64,000 bases of DNA from Pseudodesulfovibrio hydrargyri. Lineage in GTDB: Bacteria; Desulfobacterota; Desulfovibrionia; Desulfovibrionales; Desulfovibrionaceae. Under the pieces are notes generated by a model. That model did no database searches. It saw only the letters and a program-made list of their open reading frames with translations, and was not told the DNA's origin. The stretch covers positions 434,001 to 498,000 of the forward strand of contig NZ_LKAQ01000001.1 of the NCBI RefSeq assembly GCF_001874525.1, in the 5' to 3' direction. Shown here one piece after another: positions 25,613 to 38,171 of the stretch. A program made the translations under genes and the position numbers. Position 1 is the stretch's first letter; every line of letters begins with the position of its first letter.

Positions 25613-27638
25613 ATTGCACGGCTCCCAGCTTGCGGCTTTCGGCCTTGCCGGGCAAGACCCTCTCGGACTCCCGTTCCTCGCCGCCCAGGTGGCCGATGAT
25701 CGCCTGCAGGGTCTCGGCCATGTCGGCCAGGCCCGCTATGACCGAGGCGGCCTGCTGCACGTCCTCGGCCGTGGCCGAGGCCAGCCGGCTGACGTCCAGC
25801 ACCGCGCCGCTGATCTCCTCGCTGGCCGCGGACTGCTGACGGGCCGCGATGGCTATGCCCTCGATCCTGTCGGCAACATTGGCCGAGAACTCCCTGATGT
25901 TCCGGAAGGCGTCCACGGAATTGCCGACCTCGCCGTTGGCCGAGGCCACGTGGGCCAGGGTCTCCTTCACGTCGTGAATGTTGCGGCCCGTGGCCTCCTG
26001 GATGGCGGTGATGCGCTCCTCCACTTCCTTGGTGGCGACCATGGTCTTTTCGGCCAGCTTGCGCACTTCGTCGGCCACCACCGCGAAACCCCGCCCGGCA
26101 TCGCCCGCGCGGGCGGCCTCGATGGCCGCGTTCAGGGCCAGCAGGTTGGTCTGGTCCGCGATTTCGTTGATCACGCTGATGACCTGGCCGATGGATTCGG
26201 TGTCCGAGCCCAGCCGGGCCATGCCCTCCTCCAGCACCGAGACCGTCCCGGCCACCTCGGCCATGGACTTCTCGGCCCGATGGACCACCTGGATGCCCTG
26301 GCTGGCCTCGGTGCTGGCCTCGTTGGCCAGCCCCGACGCGTCGCTCACGTTCATGGCCACCTCGTTGACCGTGGCGTTCATCTCCTCCATGGCCGTGGCC
26401 GACTCGGACATGCGCTCCTGTTGCGTGATCGCGCTTCCGGCGATCTTCCCGGTGCGCTCCTTGAGGTCCCGGGACACCGTGGCCAGCTTCCGGGCCACCT
26501 CGTCGGCACGCCCGGCGGCCTCGCCCATGCGTTCCAGCAGAGTCTGGACGCGCTCCTGCTGGGCCAAAGCCTCGTCCCGCGCCCGCCCCGCCTCTCCGGC
26601 CTGGGTGCGGGCGTCCTCCTCCATCTTCCGCGACTTGGCGATCACGGCGCGGAGATTGGCGACCATGTCCACCAGTACGCCCTTGAGTTCGCCCAGCTCG
26701 GCCCGAAACACTCCTTGGGGCTGCGCGTCGAGGTCGCCCCCGGCCACGCTGCGGGCAAAGGCGTTGAGGCGCATGAGCGGGCTGTTGATGGACCGCATCA
26801 CCCACAGGAGCAAGAGCAGAATGGCCGCGCCCACGCCCAGCTCCACGCCGAGCACGCCGTAGTCGATCATCCGCGCGTCGTGAAGCGACTGGGCCGCACT
26901 GCTCTCGGCGATTTCGTCGTAGACCGGCTCCAGGGAACGGGCCGCCTCCACCAATCCGCCGGTGATGTCCGCGATCCGCTTCTCCCGGTCCACATAATTG
27001 TTGAAGGCGTCGAGATAGCCCTGCAACGCCTTGAGCTGCCCGGCCCCCTCCCCGGGAGTGTACCCGGACGAGAGCATGGCCCGCAGCTCCTGCGCGCCCT
27101 TGGCCACGCGGCCCACGTACTGGGTGTCGCCCCGAATGATGTAGTTCTTTTCATGCCGCCGCATCTGGAGCAGCTTGATGACGAACTCCTCGCTCATGGC
27201 CGTCTTGGCGAACTCGGCCTCCATGTTACGGGCCGCCTGGATGAACGCCCAGCGCAGCCCCTCCTTCATGGTCAGCCCCATGGCCACGTAATGGTCGTTC
27301 ACCTGGATCAGCGCCTCCCGGTATTGCCGCAGGATGTCCAGGGCCTCGCGGCAGCGGTCGGCCAGACCCGGCTTGATCCGGACAATTTCTTCAAGCACCT
27401 GCCCGGCCTTGTCCGCATCTTCCAGGGCCTTGCGGGTATATTGCTCGTCCTTGCGCAATAAAAAGTTCTTTTCATGCCGCCGCGCCTGGAGAAACAGAAC
27501 GGTGCCCTCCCTCGCCAGCGCGGCCAGCTTGCGTGTCTTGATCACGTATTGCCCGCCCACGTAATTCACCGCGAAGATTCCGGCCAGGCCCAGCAGCACG
27601 GACACAAAGATCAGGATCAGCTTGTTCTTGATGCTCAT
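25611..27638 (-). CDS. Methyl-accepting chemotaxis protein with HBM-type sensor
   Basis: A 675-residue chemoreceptor. TM1 is about residues 7-27, TM2 about 265-285. The periplasmic part carries two similar helical modules, marked by [15 protein letters not shown] and [15 protein letters not shown], the signature of the helical bimodular (HBM) sensor that binds organic acids in McpS. A HAMP domain follows, then a long coiled-coil and the signalling hairpin [43 protein letters not shown] (split across its conserved core, about residue 500). The start was set at 27638, with GAGGGGG upstream. A set of TTGCGCAA palindromes lies 93-123 bases upstream. Confidence 0.93.
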   Translation of the reverse strand: MSIKNKLILIFVSVLLGLAGIFAVNYVGGQYVIKTRKLAALAREGTVLFLQARRHEKNFLLRKDEQYTRKALEDADKAGQVLEEIVRIKPGLADRCREALDILRQYREALIQVNDHYVAMGLTMKEGLRWAFIQAARNMEAEFAKTAMSEEFVIKLLQMRRHEKNYIIRGDTQYVGRVAKGAQELRAMLSSGYTPGEGAGQLKALQGYLDAFNNYVDREKRIADITGGLVEAARSLEPVYDEIAESSAAQSLHDARMIDYGVLGVELGVGAAILLLLLWVMRSINSPLMRLNAFARSVAGGDLDAQPQGVFRAELGELKGVLVDMVANLRAVIAKSRKMEEDARTQAGEAGRARDEALAQQERVQTLLERMGEAAGRADEVARKLATVSRDLKERTGKIAGSAITQQERMSESATAMEEMNATVNEVAMNVSDASGLANEASTEASQGIQVVHRAEKSMAEVAGTVSVLEEGMARLGSDTESIGQVISVINEIADQTNLLALNAAIEAARAGDAGRGFAVVADEVRKLAEKTMVATKEVEERITAIQEATGRNIHDVKETLAHVASANGEVGNSVDAFRNIREFSANVADRIEGIAIAARQQSAASEEISGAVLDVSRLASATAEDVQQAASVIAGLADMAETLQAIIGHLGGEERESERVLPGKAESRKLGAVQ

Positions 27639-27730
27639 GAATGCCCCCTCATGAAAAACAGCGTTGCGAAAAGCTAAAAGAGTGCAAAAGGTGTGCACAA
27701 GAATTATTCAATGATTTCTTGTTGATAATC

Positions 27731-27761
27731 GCGCAACGTTGCGCAATTTCGATTTGCGCAA
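27731..27761. promoter_or_regulatory. TTGCGCAA repeat cluster upstream of the chemoreceptor
   Basis: GCGCAACGTTGCGC (27731-27744) is a perfect 14-base palindrome built from two overlapping TTGCGCAA-like units, and another TTGCGCAA follows at 27754-27761. Three half-related copies in 31 bases, just upstream of a chemoreceptor promoter region, look like a transcription-factor operator. The regulator is unknown. Confidence 0.45.
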
Positions 27762-27809
27762 CCATTTTCACCGGCAATCGGCACTATGCGTCCGAGAGAG
27801 GGGAAAACG

Positions 27810-27831
27810 AAAAAGCCCGGTCGGACCGGGC
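27810..27831 (-). terminator. Terminator of the carB-to-MIF gene string
   Basis: On the minus strand GCCCGGTC-c-GACCGGGC is followed by TTTTTCGTTTT. It lies 56 bases after the MIF-like gene, at the end of a long run of closely spaced minus-strand genes. Confidence 0.88.
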
Positions 27832-27886
27832 CTCGCAAAAGCCGCCGTACGGCCTGTCGGAAAGAAAGGAGATGGACCGGGGACGC

Positions 27887-28225
27887 CTAGAACGTCCCGC
27901 CATCCCAGCCGAAGAGGTGGCGCTTGATGTCGCCGAAGGCGATGTACACGCGGTTGGCCGGGATGGACAGTTCCCGGTTCAGGTACCCGCTTATGGCGGC
28001 GGAGAACTCCGGGGTGCGGTCCTCGGGCAGACCGATGGAGTCAAGAGTGACGAAGGCCGCCGGGTCGCCGGTGCCGCCGAAGAGCAGCTTTTTGCCCGAC
28101 TCCAGTTCGGCCAGGACGTAGGCCTCGGGCTTGCCGAGCAGTTCGGCGGCCAGGGCGGACAACCCTTTGAGGCAGGCCTCCTCGTCGGGCGCGATAACGT
28201 TGGTCTCCACTTTGATGAACGGCAT
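27887..28225 (-). CDS. MIF/D-dopachrome tautomerase-like protein
   Basis: A 112-residue protein of the macrophage migration inhibitory factor family. It begins MPFIKVETN, so Pro2 becomes the N-terminal catalytic base after Met removal. The later VYIAFGDIKRHLFGWDGGTF segment matches the family C-terminus (MIF ends near ..NNSTFA). Family members are trimeric keto-enol tautomerases; the bacterial substrate is unknown. A longer frame exists upstream, but the ATG at 28225 has AAGGAGG 6-7 bases before it and gives the Pro. It follows the PhzF gene by 11 bases. Confidence 0.85.
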   Translation of the reverse strand: MPFIKVETNVIAPDEEACLKGLSALAAELLGKPEAYVLAELESGKKLLFGGTGDPAAFVTLDSIGLPEDRTPEFSAAISGYLNRELSIPANRVYIAFGDIKRHLFGWDGGTF

Positions 28226-28236
28226 GGCGGTCCTCC

Positions 28237-29019
28237 TTAGAGGTGGATGATTCCGGTCATGTAGGTCACGGCGTTGCCGGATATTTTGACCCGGTCGCCG
28301 AGGTATTCGCAGCGCAGGGAGCCGCCCCGCCTGGAGGCCTGGTAGGAGGAGAACGAGGACTTGCCCAAGCGGTCCGCCCAGTACGGGACCAGGGTGCAGT
28401 GGGCCGACCCGGTGACCGGGTCCTCGGGCACGGAATCGCCGGACACGAAGACGCGGGACACGAAGTCGTGGTCCATGCCGGGCGCGGTGCAGATGAGGCA
28501 CAGCCCGTCCAGGCCCGAGACAAGGCGGAAGTCGGGGTCAAGCGCACGGATCTCGTCCTCGGTCTCGAAAACGGCCATCATGTCGCGGCCGCCCATGTAC
28601 AGTTCGGCGGGCCGCGCCCCCAGAGCCGCGGCCACCCGTTCGGTGACCTGGCTCTTGGCGCAGGACCAGGCCGGGAAGTCCATGGAATAGCCGTCGCCCT
28701 CGCGGTCCACGAAGAGCCGCCCGCTCTTGGTCTCGAAGACCACGACCGGGTCGGTGTAGTCCAGGTGGCGGTAGAGGACGTGGGCGCTGGCCAGGGTGGC
28801 GTGGCCGCACAGGTCGATCTCGATCTCCGGGGTGAACCAGCGCAGTTCGAAGTACTCGCCCTTGCGCACGAAGAAAGCGGTCTCGGCCAGGTTGTTTTCC
28901 TGGGCGATGCGCATCATCAACTCGTCGGACAACCACTCGTAGAGCGGGACCACGGCCGCCGGGTTGCCGGTGAAGACCTCGTCCGCGAATGCGTCCACCT
29001 GATAGAGATCGAGTTCCAT
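28237..29019 (-). CDS. PhzF family isomerase/epimerase
   Basis: A 260-residue protein of the PhzF (diaminopimelate epimerase-fold) family. The N-terminal YQVDAFADEVFTGNPAAVV, the conserved Glu in ENNLAETAFF, and FTPEIEIDLCGHATLASAHVL are hallmark segments, with DPVTGSAHCTLVPYW in the second half. PhzF itself isomerises DHHA in phenazine synthesis, but most relatives have unknown substrates and no phz cluster lies here. It sits between mrcA (17-base gap) and the MIF-like gene (11 bases). Confidence 0.9.
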   Translation of the reverse strand: MELDLYQVDAFADEVFTGNPAAVVPLYEWLSDELMMRIAQENNLAETAFFVRKGEYFELRWFTPEIEIDLCGHATLASAHVLYRHLDYTDPVVVFETKSGRLFVDREGDGYSMDFPAWSCAKSQVTERVAAALGARPAELYMGGRDMMAVFETEDEIRALDPDFRLVSGLDGLCLICTAPGMDHDFVSRVFVSGDSVPEDPVTGSAHCTLVPYWADRLGKSSFSSYQASRRGGSLRCEYLGDRVKISGNAVTYMTGIIHL

Positions 29020-29036
29020 GGCCCCCCCCCAACTGC

Positions 29037-31385
29037 CTAGAAGGTTTGCTTGAACAAATCGTCGGCCGACGCCGGGGCCTCTCCGCTCCCGCCGTACGGG
29101 CGGGCCGTTTCCGTGGGCTCGGAGCCCACCTTGAACGGCAGGAAGAACTCCTGGGTCGAGGACGGCGAGGCGAGCTTGCCCGTGTCGCCGTCCACCTTGA
29201 CCATAACAATTCCCGGCGGCTGGGTGAAGTCCTCATAGGGATAATCGTTCTCCACCTCCTTGCGGTAGTCCACCCAGATGGGCGAGGCAGCGCGCGAGCC
29301 GGTCTCCCACTTGCCCATGGGGGTCAGCTCGTCGAAACCGACGTACACGCCGGTCAGCAGGTACGGGGCGTAGCCCATGAACCAGGCGTCCTGCTCCATG
29401 TTCGAGGTGCCGGTCTTGCCCGCCACGGGCCTGCCCAGGACCTTGGCGCGCCAGCCGGTGCCGTTCTGGACCACCTGCTTCATGAGCGTGGCCATGATGT
29501 AGGCGGTCTGCGGACTGATGGCGTCCACGGCCTCGGGCTTGGAGGAGTACAGCTCGTCGCCCCAGGCGGACTTCACGGACAGGACCGTGCGCGGTTTGAT
29601 GTAGGACCCGCCACGCGGGAAGGTGGTATAGGCCTCGCACAGGTTCATGGGAGTGACCACGGCCGAGCCCAGGGACACGGACAGGTCGACGGGGAAGTCG
29701 GTGTCCAGGCCCATGGCCTTGGCCCGGTCGATGATGGTCCGGATGCCGATCTTCTGGGCGATGCGGATGGTGCACAGGTTCTTGGACTTGACCAGGGCTG
29801 TGCGCAGCAGGGTCGGTCCGTCGAAGGTGCCCTCGAAGTTCTCGGGCCGCCACAGCTTGCCCTCGGCGTCGTTGGCGTAGACGATGGGCGCGTCGAGCAC
29901 GATGGAGGCAGGGGTGAAGCCGTTGTCGATGGCCGCCGAGTAGACGATGGGCTTGAAGGCCGAACCGGGCTGGCGTCTGGCCTGGGTGGCCCGGTTGAAC
30001 TGACTGGTGGCGAAGGAATAGCCGCCCACCAGGGCGACGACCTCGCCGGTGCCGGGCTTGATGGAGACCAGCGCGCCCTGGACCTCCGGTTCGCGTTCCA
30101 GGTCGAGAATCCAGGTGCCGTCCTCGTTTTTCGGGGCCGTGTCCACGGTCACCCAGACCACGTCACCCATCTTGAGGATCTTGCGGGCGTCGGTCGGGTC
30201 GGGCACGTCCTCGTGGCTCTTCCGGATATCGGGCTCGCGCACCCACCACATGGCCTTGATGGGGATTTCCCCCTTGAACCTGCCGAAACGGACCAGGGCC
30301 TTGTCCTTGGCCACCTTGGTCACGAAGGCCTTGAGGAGCTGGTCCTTGGCCATGATGTTGTCCGTGGTCTGCGGCCCTTCCTCGAGGATTCGCGGTTCGT
30401 CCGCCGCGGTGAAATGGCCGACCGGGCCGATCCAGCCGCGCCGTTTGGCCGAGTCGATAAGCCCGCGCCGCAACGCCTTCTCGGCGGCCGCCTGGTGCTT
30501 GAGATCGCACGGGGTGGTCACGGTCAGGCCGCCGTTGTAGACCTCGTCCTCGCCGTACTGGTCGACGAGCCAGCGGCGGACTTCCTCGAGGTAGTACGCG
30601 CCCACCTGCCAGGACGGGTCGTCCATGGACTTGAGTTCGATGGGCTCGACCAGCGCCTCCTGATACTGCTCCTCGGTGATCCATCCGAGATTGCGCATCT
30701 GGCCGAGGACGTATTCCTGGCGCTGCCGGGCAAGCTGGTAGTTCTGGTAGGGGTTGTACCGCGTGGGGGCCTGGGGCAGCCCCGCGATCATGGCCGCCTG
30801 GGCCACGGTCAGGTCCTTGGCGTGCTTGGCGAAATAGGTCCGGGCGGCGGCCTCCACGCCGTAGGAGTGCGCACCCAGGAAGATATGGTTCAGGTAGATG
30901 GTCAGGATCTCTTCCTTGGTCAGGTAGTTCTCCAGACGAAAGGCGAGGATGGCCTCCTTGAGCTTTCTCTTGTAGCTGCGCTCGGAGGTCAGCAGGAGGC
31001 GCTTGATGATCTGCTGGGTGATGGTCGAGCCGCCCTGCTTGGTTCGCCCGGCCATGAGATTGGCCTTGAAGGCGCGGACGATGGCGGTCAGGTCCACGCC
31101 GTCGTGCTCGTAGAAGGAGGCATCCTCGGCGGCCAGGAACGCCTTGGGAATCCACGGGCTCATCTGGTCCAGAGTGACCAGGAACCGCTTCTCCTTGTAG
31201 AAATAGCCGAGCACCTGGTTATCCTGGGCGTAGACCGTGGTCACCAGCGGCGGCTTGTAGTCGGTGATGTTCTTGAATCCGGGCAGGTCGTTCGAGGCCC
31301 AATGGTAGAGCCAGACGGCCCCGCCGATGCCCGAGAGGATGCAAGCGAGCACGAATATACAGAATATCTTAAGGAATTTCTTCAT
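29037..31385 (-). CDS. mrcA: Penicillin-binding protein 1A (bifunctional)
   Basis: A 782-residue class A PBP that polymerises and cross-links peptidoglycan in the periplasm. One N-terminal membrane helix (about residues 6-29) precedes the glycosyltransferase domain GT51 with EDASFYEHDG (about 87-96) and KQGGSTITQQ. The transpeptidase has SxxK in QPGSAFKPIVY (about 473), SxN in SKNL (about 532) and KTGTSN (about 657). All catalytic motifs are intact. The C-terminus ends in a short Pro/Ala segment. It follows the YkgJ-type gene by 10 bases. Confidence 0.95.
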   Translation of the reverse strand: MKKFLKIFCIFVLACILSGIGGAVWLYHWASNDLPGFKNITDYKPPLVTTVYAQDNQVLGYFYKEKRFLVTLDQMSPWIPKAFLAAEDASFYEHDGVDLTAIVRAFKANLMAGRTKQGGSTITQQIIKRLLLTSERSYKRKLKEAILAFRLENYLTKEEILTIYLNHIFLGAHSYGVEAAARTYFAKHAKDLTVAQAAMIAGLPQAPTRYNPYQNYQLARQRQEYVLGQMRNLGWITEEQYQEALVEPIELKSMDDPSWQVGAYYLEEVRRWLVDQYGEDEVYNGGLTVTTPCDLKHQAAAEKALRRGLIDSAKRRGWIGPVGHFTAADEPRILEEGPQTTDNIMAKDQLLKAFVTKVAKDKALVRFGRFKGEIPIKAMWWVREPDIRKSHEDVPDPTDARKILKMGDVVWVTVDTAPKNEDGTWILDLEREPEVQGALVSIKPGTGEVVALVGGYSFATSQFNRATQARRQPGSAFKPIVYSAAIDNGFTPASIVLDAPIVYANDAEGKLWRPENFEGTFDGPTLLRTALVKSKNLCTIRIAQKIGIRTIIDRAKAMGLDTDFPVDLSVSLGSAVVTPMNLCEAYTTFPRGGSYIKPRTVLSVKSAWGDELYSSKPEAVDAISPQTAYIMATLMKQVVQNGTGWRAKVLGRPVAGKTGTSNMEQDAWFMGYAPYLLTGVYVGFDELTPMGKWETGSRAASPIWVDYRKEVENDYPYEDFTQPPGIVMVKVDGDTGKLASPSSTQEFFLPFKVGSEPTETARPYGGSGEAPASADDLFKQTF

Positions 31386-31395
31386 GTTCCATCCA

Positions 31396-31959
31396 TCAGA
31401 AGGTTTTCTTGACCGGGTTCGCGCCCTTGGACGGGGGCAGTCCCCAGACCAGGCGCAATCGGCCGTACAGATCCTTCACGGTCGCCTTGTTGGTGTCAAG
31501 GATGTCGAGAATCCGGGCCAGGGTGCCCCCTTCCCGCCGGGCGAGACAGGTGGGGGTGTCGAAATGCGTGACCGTGCGACCCGCCATCCAGAAGGGAAAG
31601 AGGCGGCAGTAGTAGGGGCGCGCCTCCTGCGGGATCTCGCAGCCCAGCGGGCCGAGAAAGCGGCACGCGCCCATGGAATCCACGGCCAGCCGGAAGTGCT
31701 CCTTGCCCTCGGGAAAGATGCGCCGGACCTCCTCCTCTTCGCCGGGGAAGAGGCGGCAGGCGTAGTCGATGAACGCCTTGGAGTTGGGCGAGACCACGAA
31801 GCCGCCGGTGTACGGCACCAGCTCCTGGATGCGCTCCTTCTCGGTCTGGGACAGGGGGAAGCAGTACTCCTCCTGGCCCGTGGTGATGCGGCAGCAGGTC
31901 GGCCCCTGGAAGGAGCAGCGCCTGCAGACGTCGGCGTCTTCGGTACGGGTCCGGGCCAT
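31396..31959 (-). CDS. YkgJ-type cysteine cluster protein
   Basis: A 187-residue protein. CRRCSFQGPTCC, a later CRFLGPLGCEIPQEARPYYCRLFPFW and TCLARREG make the CxxC...CC...C pattern of the YkgJ/UPF0153 family, thought to bind zinc or an iron-sulfur cluster. The role is unknown. The ATG at 31959 overlaps the kdsD stop by one base (TGATG), so it is translationally coupled; a TTG one codon earlier could also be used. Confidence 0.82.
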   Translation of the reverse strand: MARTRTEDADVCRRCSFQGPTCCRITTGQEEYCFPLSQTEKERIQELVPYTGGFVVSPNSKAFIDYACRLFPGEEEEVRRIFPEGKEHFRLAVDSMGACRFLGPLGCEIPQEARPYYCRLFPFWMAGRTVTHFDTPTCLARREGGTLARILDILDTNKATVKDLYGRLRLVWGLPPSKGANPVKKTF

Positions 31960-32972
31960 CAACCGGCTCCCCCGCCGTTGCCTCCCGAAAAGGTCAGCTC
32001 GCCCTTGCCGAGCAGGTCGTGCAGGTGGACCATGCCCGCCAACCGCCCGTCATCGCGGACCACGGGCAAAACGGTGATCTGGCTGCGCTCCATGAAATCG
32101 AGCACGCGGGCCGAGGACTCCCCGGCCGTGGCCCTTCTCGGCGACACGGTCATGACCGCGCTCACCGGGCGGTCCATGTCGAGCCCCCCGGCGCAGACCA
32201 GGCGGCGCACGTCGCCGTCGGTCAGCACGCCTTTGAGCAGCGTGGCCCCATCGACCACGGCCACCAGGCCGAGCCCGCCGCCGTTCAGGGTGGCCAGGGC
32301 GTCCCTCAGGGCGGCCTCTTCCCGGACCACGGGCAGACCGTCGCTGTGCATAAGTTGATCCACGCAGGTGGCCAGCCGCTGGCCCAGCGAACCGCCGGGA
32401 TGAAACCGCTTGAAATCGTCCTGGCCGAAAGACTTCCACTCCATCAGGCAGACGGCCAGAGCGTCGCCCACGGCCAGCTGCGCGGTGGTGGAGGACGTCG
32501 GGGCCAAGCCCATGGGGCACGCCTCGCGCGGCACGCGGACCTGGATGTGGACGTCGGAGAGCCCGGCCATGGGCGAGGCCGGGTTGGAGGTCATGGCGAT
32601 GACCGTGGCCCCCAGGGATTTGAGCGTGGGCAGGATGGCGTTGACCTCGTCGGTGGCCCCGGAGTTGGACAGAGCCAGGACCACGTCCTCGTCCCGGATC
32701 ATGCCCAGATCGCCGTGGGCCCCCTCCACCGGATGGAGGAAGAAGGACGGCGTGCCCGTGGAGGACAGGGTGGCCGCGATCTTGCGGCCCACCAGCCCGG
32801 ACTTGCCCAAGCCGGTGATGACCACCCTGCCCGTGCACTTGGCCATGGCGGTCAAGGCTTCAATAAACGGCCCGTCCAACTGGTCGCGCACGGCCTCAAG
32901 CCCCTGGACCTCTATGTCCAGAACCTCGCGGGCCAGCTCCAGCCAGTCCTTGCGTTCGGATGTACATGCCAT
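31959..32972 (-). CDS. kdsD: KpsF/GutQ family arabinose-5-phosphate isomerase
   Basis: A 337-residue enzyme converting ribulose-5-phosphate to arabinose-5-phosphate, the first step toward Kdo of lipopolysaccharide. The SIS domain (about residues 40-180) has VITGLGKSGLVGRKIAATL, HPVEGAHGDLGM and ALSNSGATDEV. Two CBS domains follow (about 205-325), with LMHSDGLPVV and VLDFMERSQITVLPVV. Length is typical. A GGGAGAAC site precedes the ATG. Three hairpins lie between it and purF, so it may have its own promoter. Confidence 0.93.
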   Translation of the reverse strand: MACTSERKDWLELAREVLDIEVQGLEAVRDQLDGPFIEALTAMAKCTGRVVITGLGKSGLVGRKIAATLSSTGTPSFFLHPVEGAHGDLGMIRDEDVVLALSNSGATDEVNAILPTLKSLGATVIAMTSNPASPMAGLSDVHIQVRVPREACPMGLAPTSSTTAQLAVGDALAVCLMEWKSFGQDDFKRFHPGGSLGQRLATCVDQLMHSDGLPVVREEAALRDALATLNGGGLGLVAVVDGATLLKGVLTDGDVRRLVCAGGLDMDRPVSAVMTVSPRRATAGESSARVLDFMERSQITVLPVVRDDGRLAGMVHLHDLLGKGELTFSGGNGGGAG

Positions 32973-33001
32973 GCGTTGTTCTCCCGAATAGGAACCGGAA
33001 C

Positions 33002-33073
33002 GGACGCGAAAACGCGTCCTCCCGGCGGGCGGCCCTAGCGCCGCCCCATCCCGGCCGTGCCCCTGTCAGGGGG
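33002..33073. other. Hairpin-rich spacer between purF and kdsD
   Basis: Three short stems in 72 bases: GGACGCG-aaaa-CGCGTCC (33002-33019), GGGCGGC-N7-GCCGCCC (about 33027-33047) and CCCCTG-t-CAGGGG (33060-33072). None has a T tract on either strand. They could slow transcription or protect mRNA ends. Confidence 0.45.
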
Positions 33074-33097
33074 TGCCGGGCGTTGATGATTCGCTGC

Positions 33098-34510
33098 CTA
33101 GCAGAATTCCTTGATGATTCCGGGCGCGGCCTCCAGGCAGTCCTTGCCCATGCGGTCGGCCAGAGGCACCGGATAGTTGCCGTCGAAGCAGGCCAGGCAC
33201 CATTCATCCTGGGTCACGGAGTCGAGCAGACCGGGGATGGACAGGTAGTGCAGGGAATCGAGCCCCATGAACCGCGCGATGTCCTCCACCGAGTGGTTGG
33301 CCGCGATGAGTTCGCCCTTGGAGGAGAAGTCGATGCCGTAGAAACAGGGGAAGCGGATGGGCGGACAGCTGACCCGCAGGTGGATCTCCCGCGCGCCCAG
33401 CTCGCGCAACTTCTTGACGCGCGCCCGGATGGTCGTGCCGCGCACGATGGAGTCCTCGATGATGATGATCCTCTTGCCCTGGATCATGGACTTGACCGGG
33501 TTGAGCTTCACCCGGACCGAGAAGTCGCGCATGTCCTGCGAGGGCTGGATGAAGGTCCGTCCCACGTAGTGGTTGCGGATCATGGCCAGCTCCAGGGGCA
33601 GGCCGGACTCCTGGGAGTAGCCCACGGCCGCGTAGTTGCCCGAATCCGGGAACGGCATGACCAGGTCCGCGTCCACCGGAGCCTCCTTGGCCAGCATGAC
33701 GCCCATGGCCTTGCGCCGCTCGTAGACCACGTCGCCGAAGATATGGGAGTCGGGCCGGGCGAAGTAGATGAGCTCGAAGATGCACTTGCTGCACCGGATG
33801 GGCTCGGCGAAGCGGTGGCTGCTCAGCTTGTTCTTGTGGACCACGACCATCTCGCCGGGGTCCAGGGGACGCAGGTACTCGGCCTCGACCAGGTCGAAGG
33901 CGCAGGTTTCGGAGGCGAAGACGTAGTTGCCGCCCACGCTGCCGAGGACCAGGGGCCTGAAGCCGTTGGGGTCCTTGACCGCGATCATCTTGTCGTTGGC
34001 CAGGATGAGCATGGAGTAGGCCCCGCGCACCCGGTTGCACGCCTTGCCCACGGCCTCCTCGATGGTTTCGGACTCATGCAGGTATTTGATGATCAGGTGG
34101 GCGAAGACCTCGGTGTCCATGGTGGTCTGGAAGATGGACCCGTTCTGCTCCAGCTCGGTGCGCAACTCGTAGGTGTTGACCAGGTTGCCGTTGTGGGCCA
34201 CGGCCAGGCGCAGGTCGCCGTGGCGGACCAGGAACGGCTGGGCGTTGCGGATCAGGGACGCGCCCGTGGTGGAGTAACGGATATGGCCCATGGCGATGGA
34301 GCCCTTGAGCTCCTTGCCCAGGTGCCGCTCGTTGAACACGTCGGCCACCAGGCCCATGCCCTTCTGTTCGCGGATCCTCTCGCCATCCCAGGTAACGATG
34401 CCCGCGGACTCCTGCCCGCGGTGCTGCAGCGCGTACAGACCGAAATAGGTCATGCGCGCCGCCTCCTTGTTGCCGTAGATGCCGAAAAGACCGCAATACT
34501 CTTTTTTCAT
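33098..34510 (-). CDS. purF: Amidophosphoribosyltransferase
   Basis: A 470-residue enzyme that makes 5-phosphoribosylamine from PRPP and glutamine, the first step of purine synthesis. The catalytic Cys is residue 6 in MKKEYCGLFGIYG; it would be exposed after propeptide cleavage as in the Bacillus type. The glutaminase domain includes ALQHRGQESAGI and GHIRYSTTG. The phosphoribosyltransferase has the PRPP loop IIIIEDSIVRGTT, and several Cys (CSKCIFELIYFARPDS) fit the 4Fe-4S form. The start at 34510 was chosen because the Cys must lie near the N-terminus. Confidence 0.96.
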   Translation of the reverse strand: MKKEYCGLFGIYGNKEAARMTYFGLYALQHRGQESAGIVTWDGERIREQKGMGLVADVFNERHLGKELKGSIAMGHIRYSTTGASLIRNAQPFLVRHGDLRLAVAHNGNLVNTYELRTELEQNGSIFQTTMDTEVFAHLIIKYLHESETIEEAVGKACNRVRGAYSMLILANDKMIAVKDPNGFRPLVLGSVGGNYVFASETCAFDLVEAEYLRPLDPGEMVVVHKNKLSSHRFAEPIRCSKCIFELIYFARPDSHIFGDVVYERRKAMGVMLAKEAPVDADLVMPFPDSGNYAAVGYSQESGLPLELAMIRNHYVGRTFIQPSQDMRDFSVRVKLNPVKSMIQGKRIIIIEDSIVRGTTIRARVKKLRELGAREIHLRVSCPPIRFPCFYGIDFSSKGELIAANHSVEDIARFMGLDSLHYLSIPGLLDSVTQDEWCLACFDGNYPVPLADRMGKDCLEAAPGIIKEFC

Positions 34511-34539
34511 GGAAACTCTCTCGTGTGTCCGGCTTCTCT

Positions 34540-37773
<3,234 letters not shown>

Positions 37774-37878
37774 TCTGCTCGAAGTAGTTGAAGTTACGGC
37801 GGTATTCGAGAGAGGGGGGCGACCCCCTTCCCCTCGCCCGGCTCGGCACCGCCGCCGCCCGCCGGACAAGCAATCTTT

Positions 37879-37905
37879 ATTATAAGGTTATCCCCCGAAA
37901 CGCAA
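37879..37905 (-). promoter_or_regulatory. Probable carB promoter
   Basis: Minus strand TTGCGT (37905-37900), 15 bases, then a perfect TATAAT (37884-37879). The start would leave a leader of about 100 bases that holds a GC-rich hairpin. The 333 bases between carB and the feoA promoter (37774-38107) otherwise contain no recognisable gene. Confidence 0.5.
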
Positions 37906-38107
37906 TGGTTATATACCCTGCGCCCATCTTGCGGGAGCCGCGCTTTCATACTTTCCCCACGCCCGCCTCGCCGTCGCCCCCAAGCCGCCGATCGGCCAAG
38001 CCTCGGCCCCGAAAAACGCCGCTTGCCAGAGAAGCGTGGCCGTCTCACCGAACCATAAGCATCCCGTGCCGATTGCCAAGAGGGCGTGCAAAGATCGCAG
38101 ATTCCCG

Positions 38108-38138
38108 TTGACAGCGCAGAGGTTGATACTTACTCTCA
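38108..38138 (+). promoter_or_regulatory. feoA promoter with overlapping Fur-like site
   Basis: TTGACA (38108-38113), 17 bases, TACTCT (38131-38136) is a good sigma70 promoter 36 bases before the feoA ATG. TGATACT-T-ACTCTCA (38124-38138) overlaps the -10; it is a 7-1-7 inverted repeat with 5 of 7 pairs matching, as in a weak Fur box. Confidence 0.6.
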
Positions 38139-38171
38139 ACTTCAACGCAAATTTTGAGGGAAATTCCAGCG

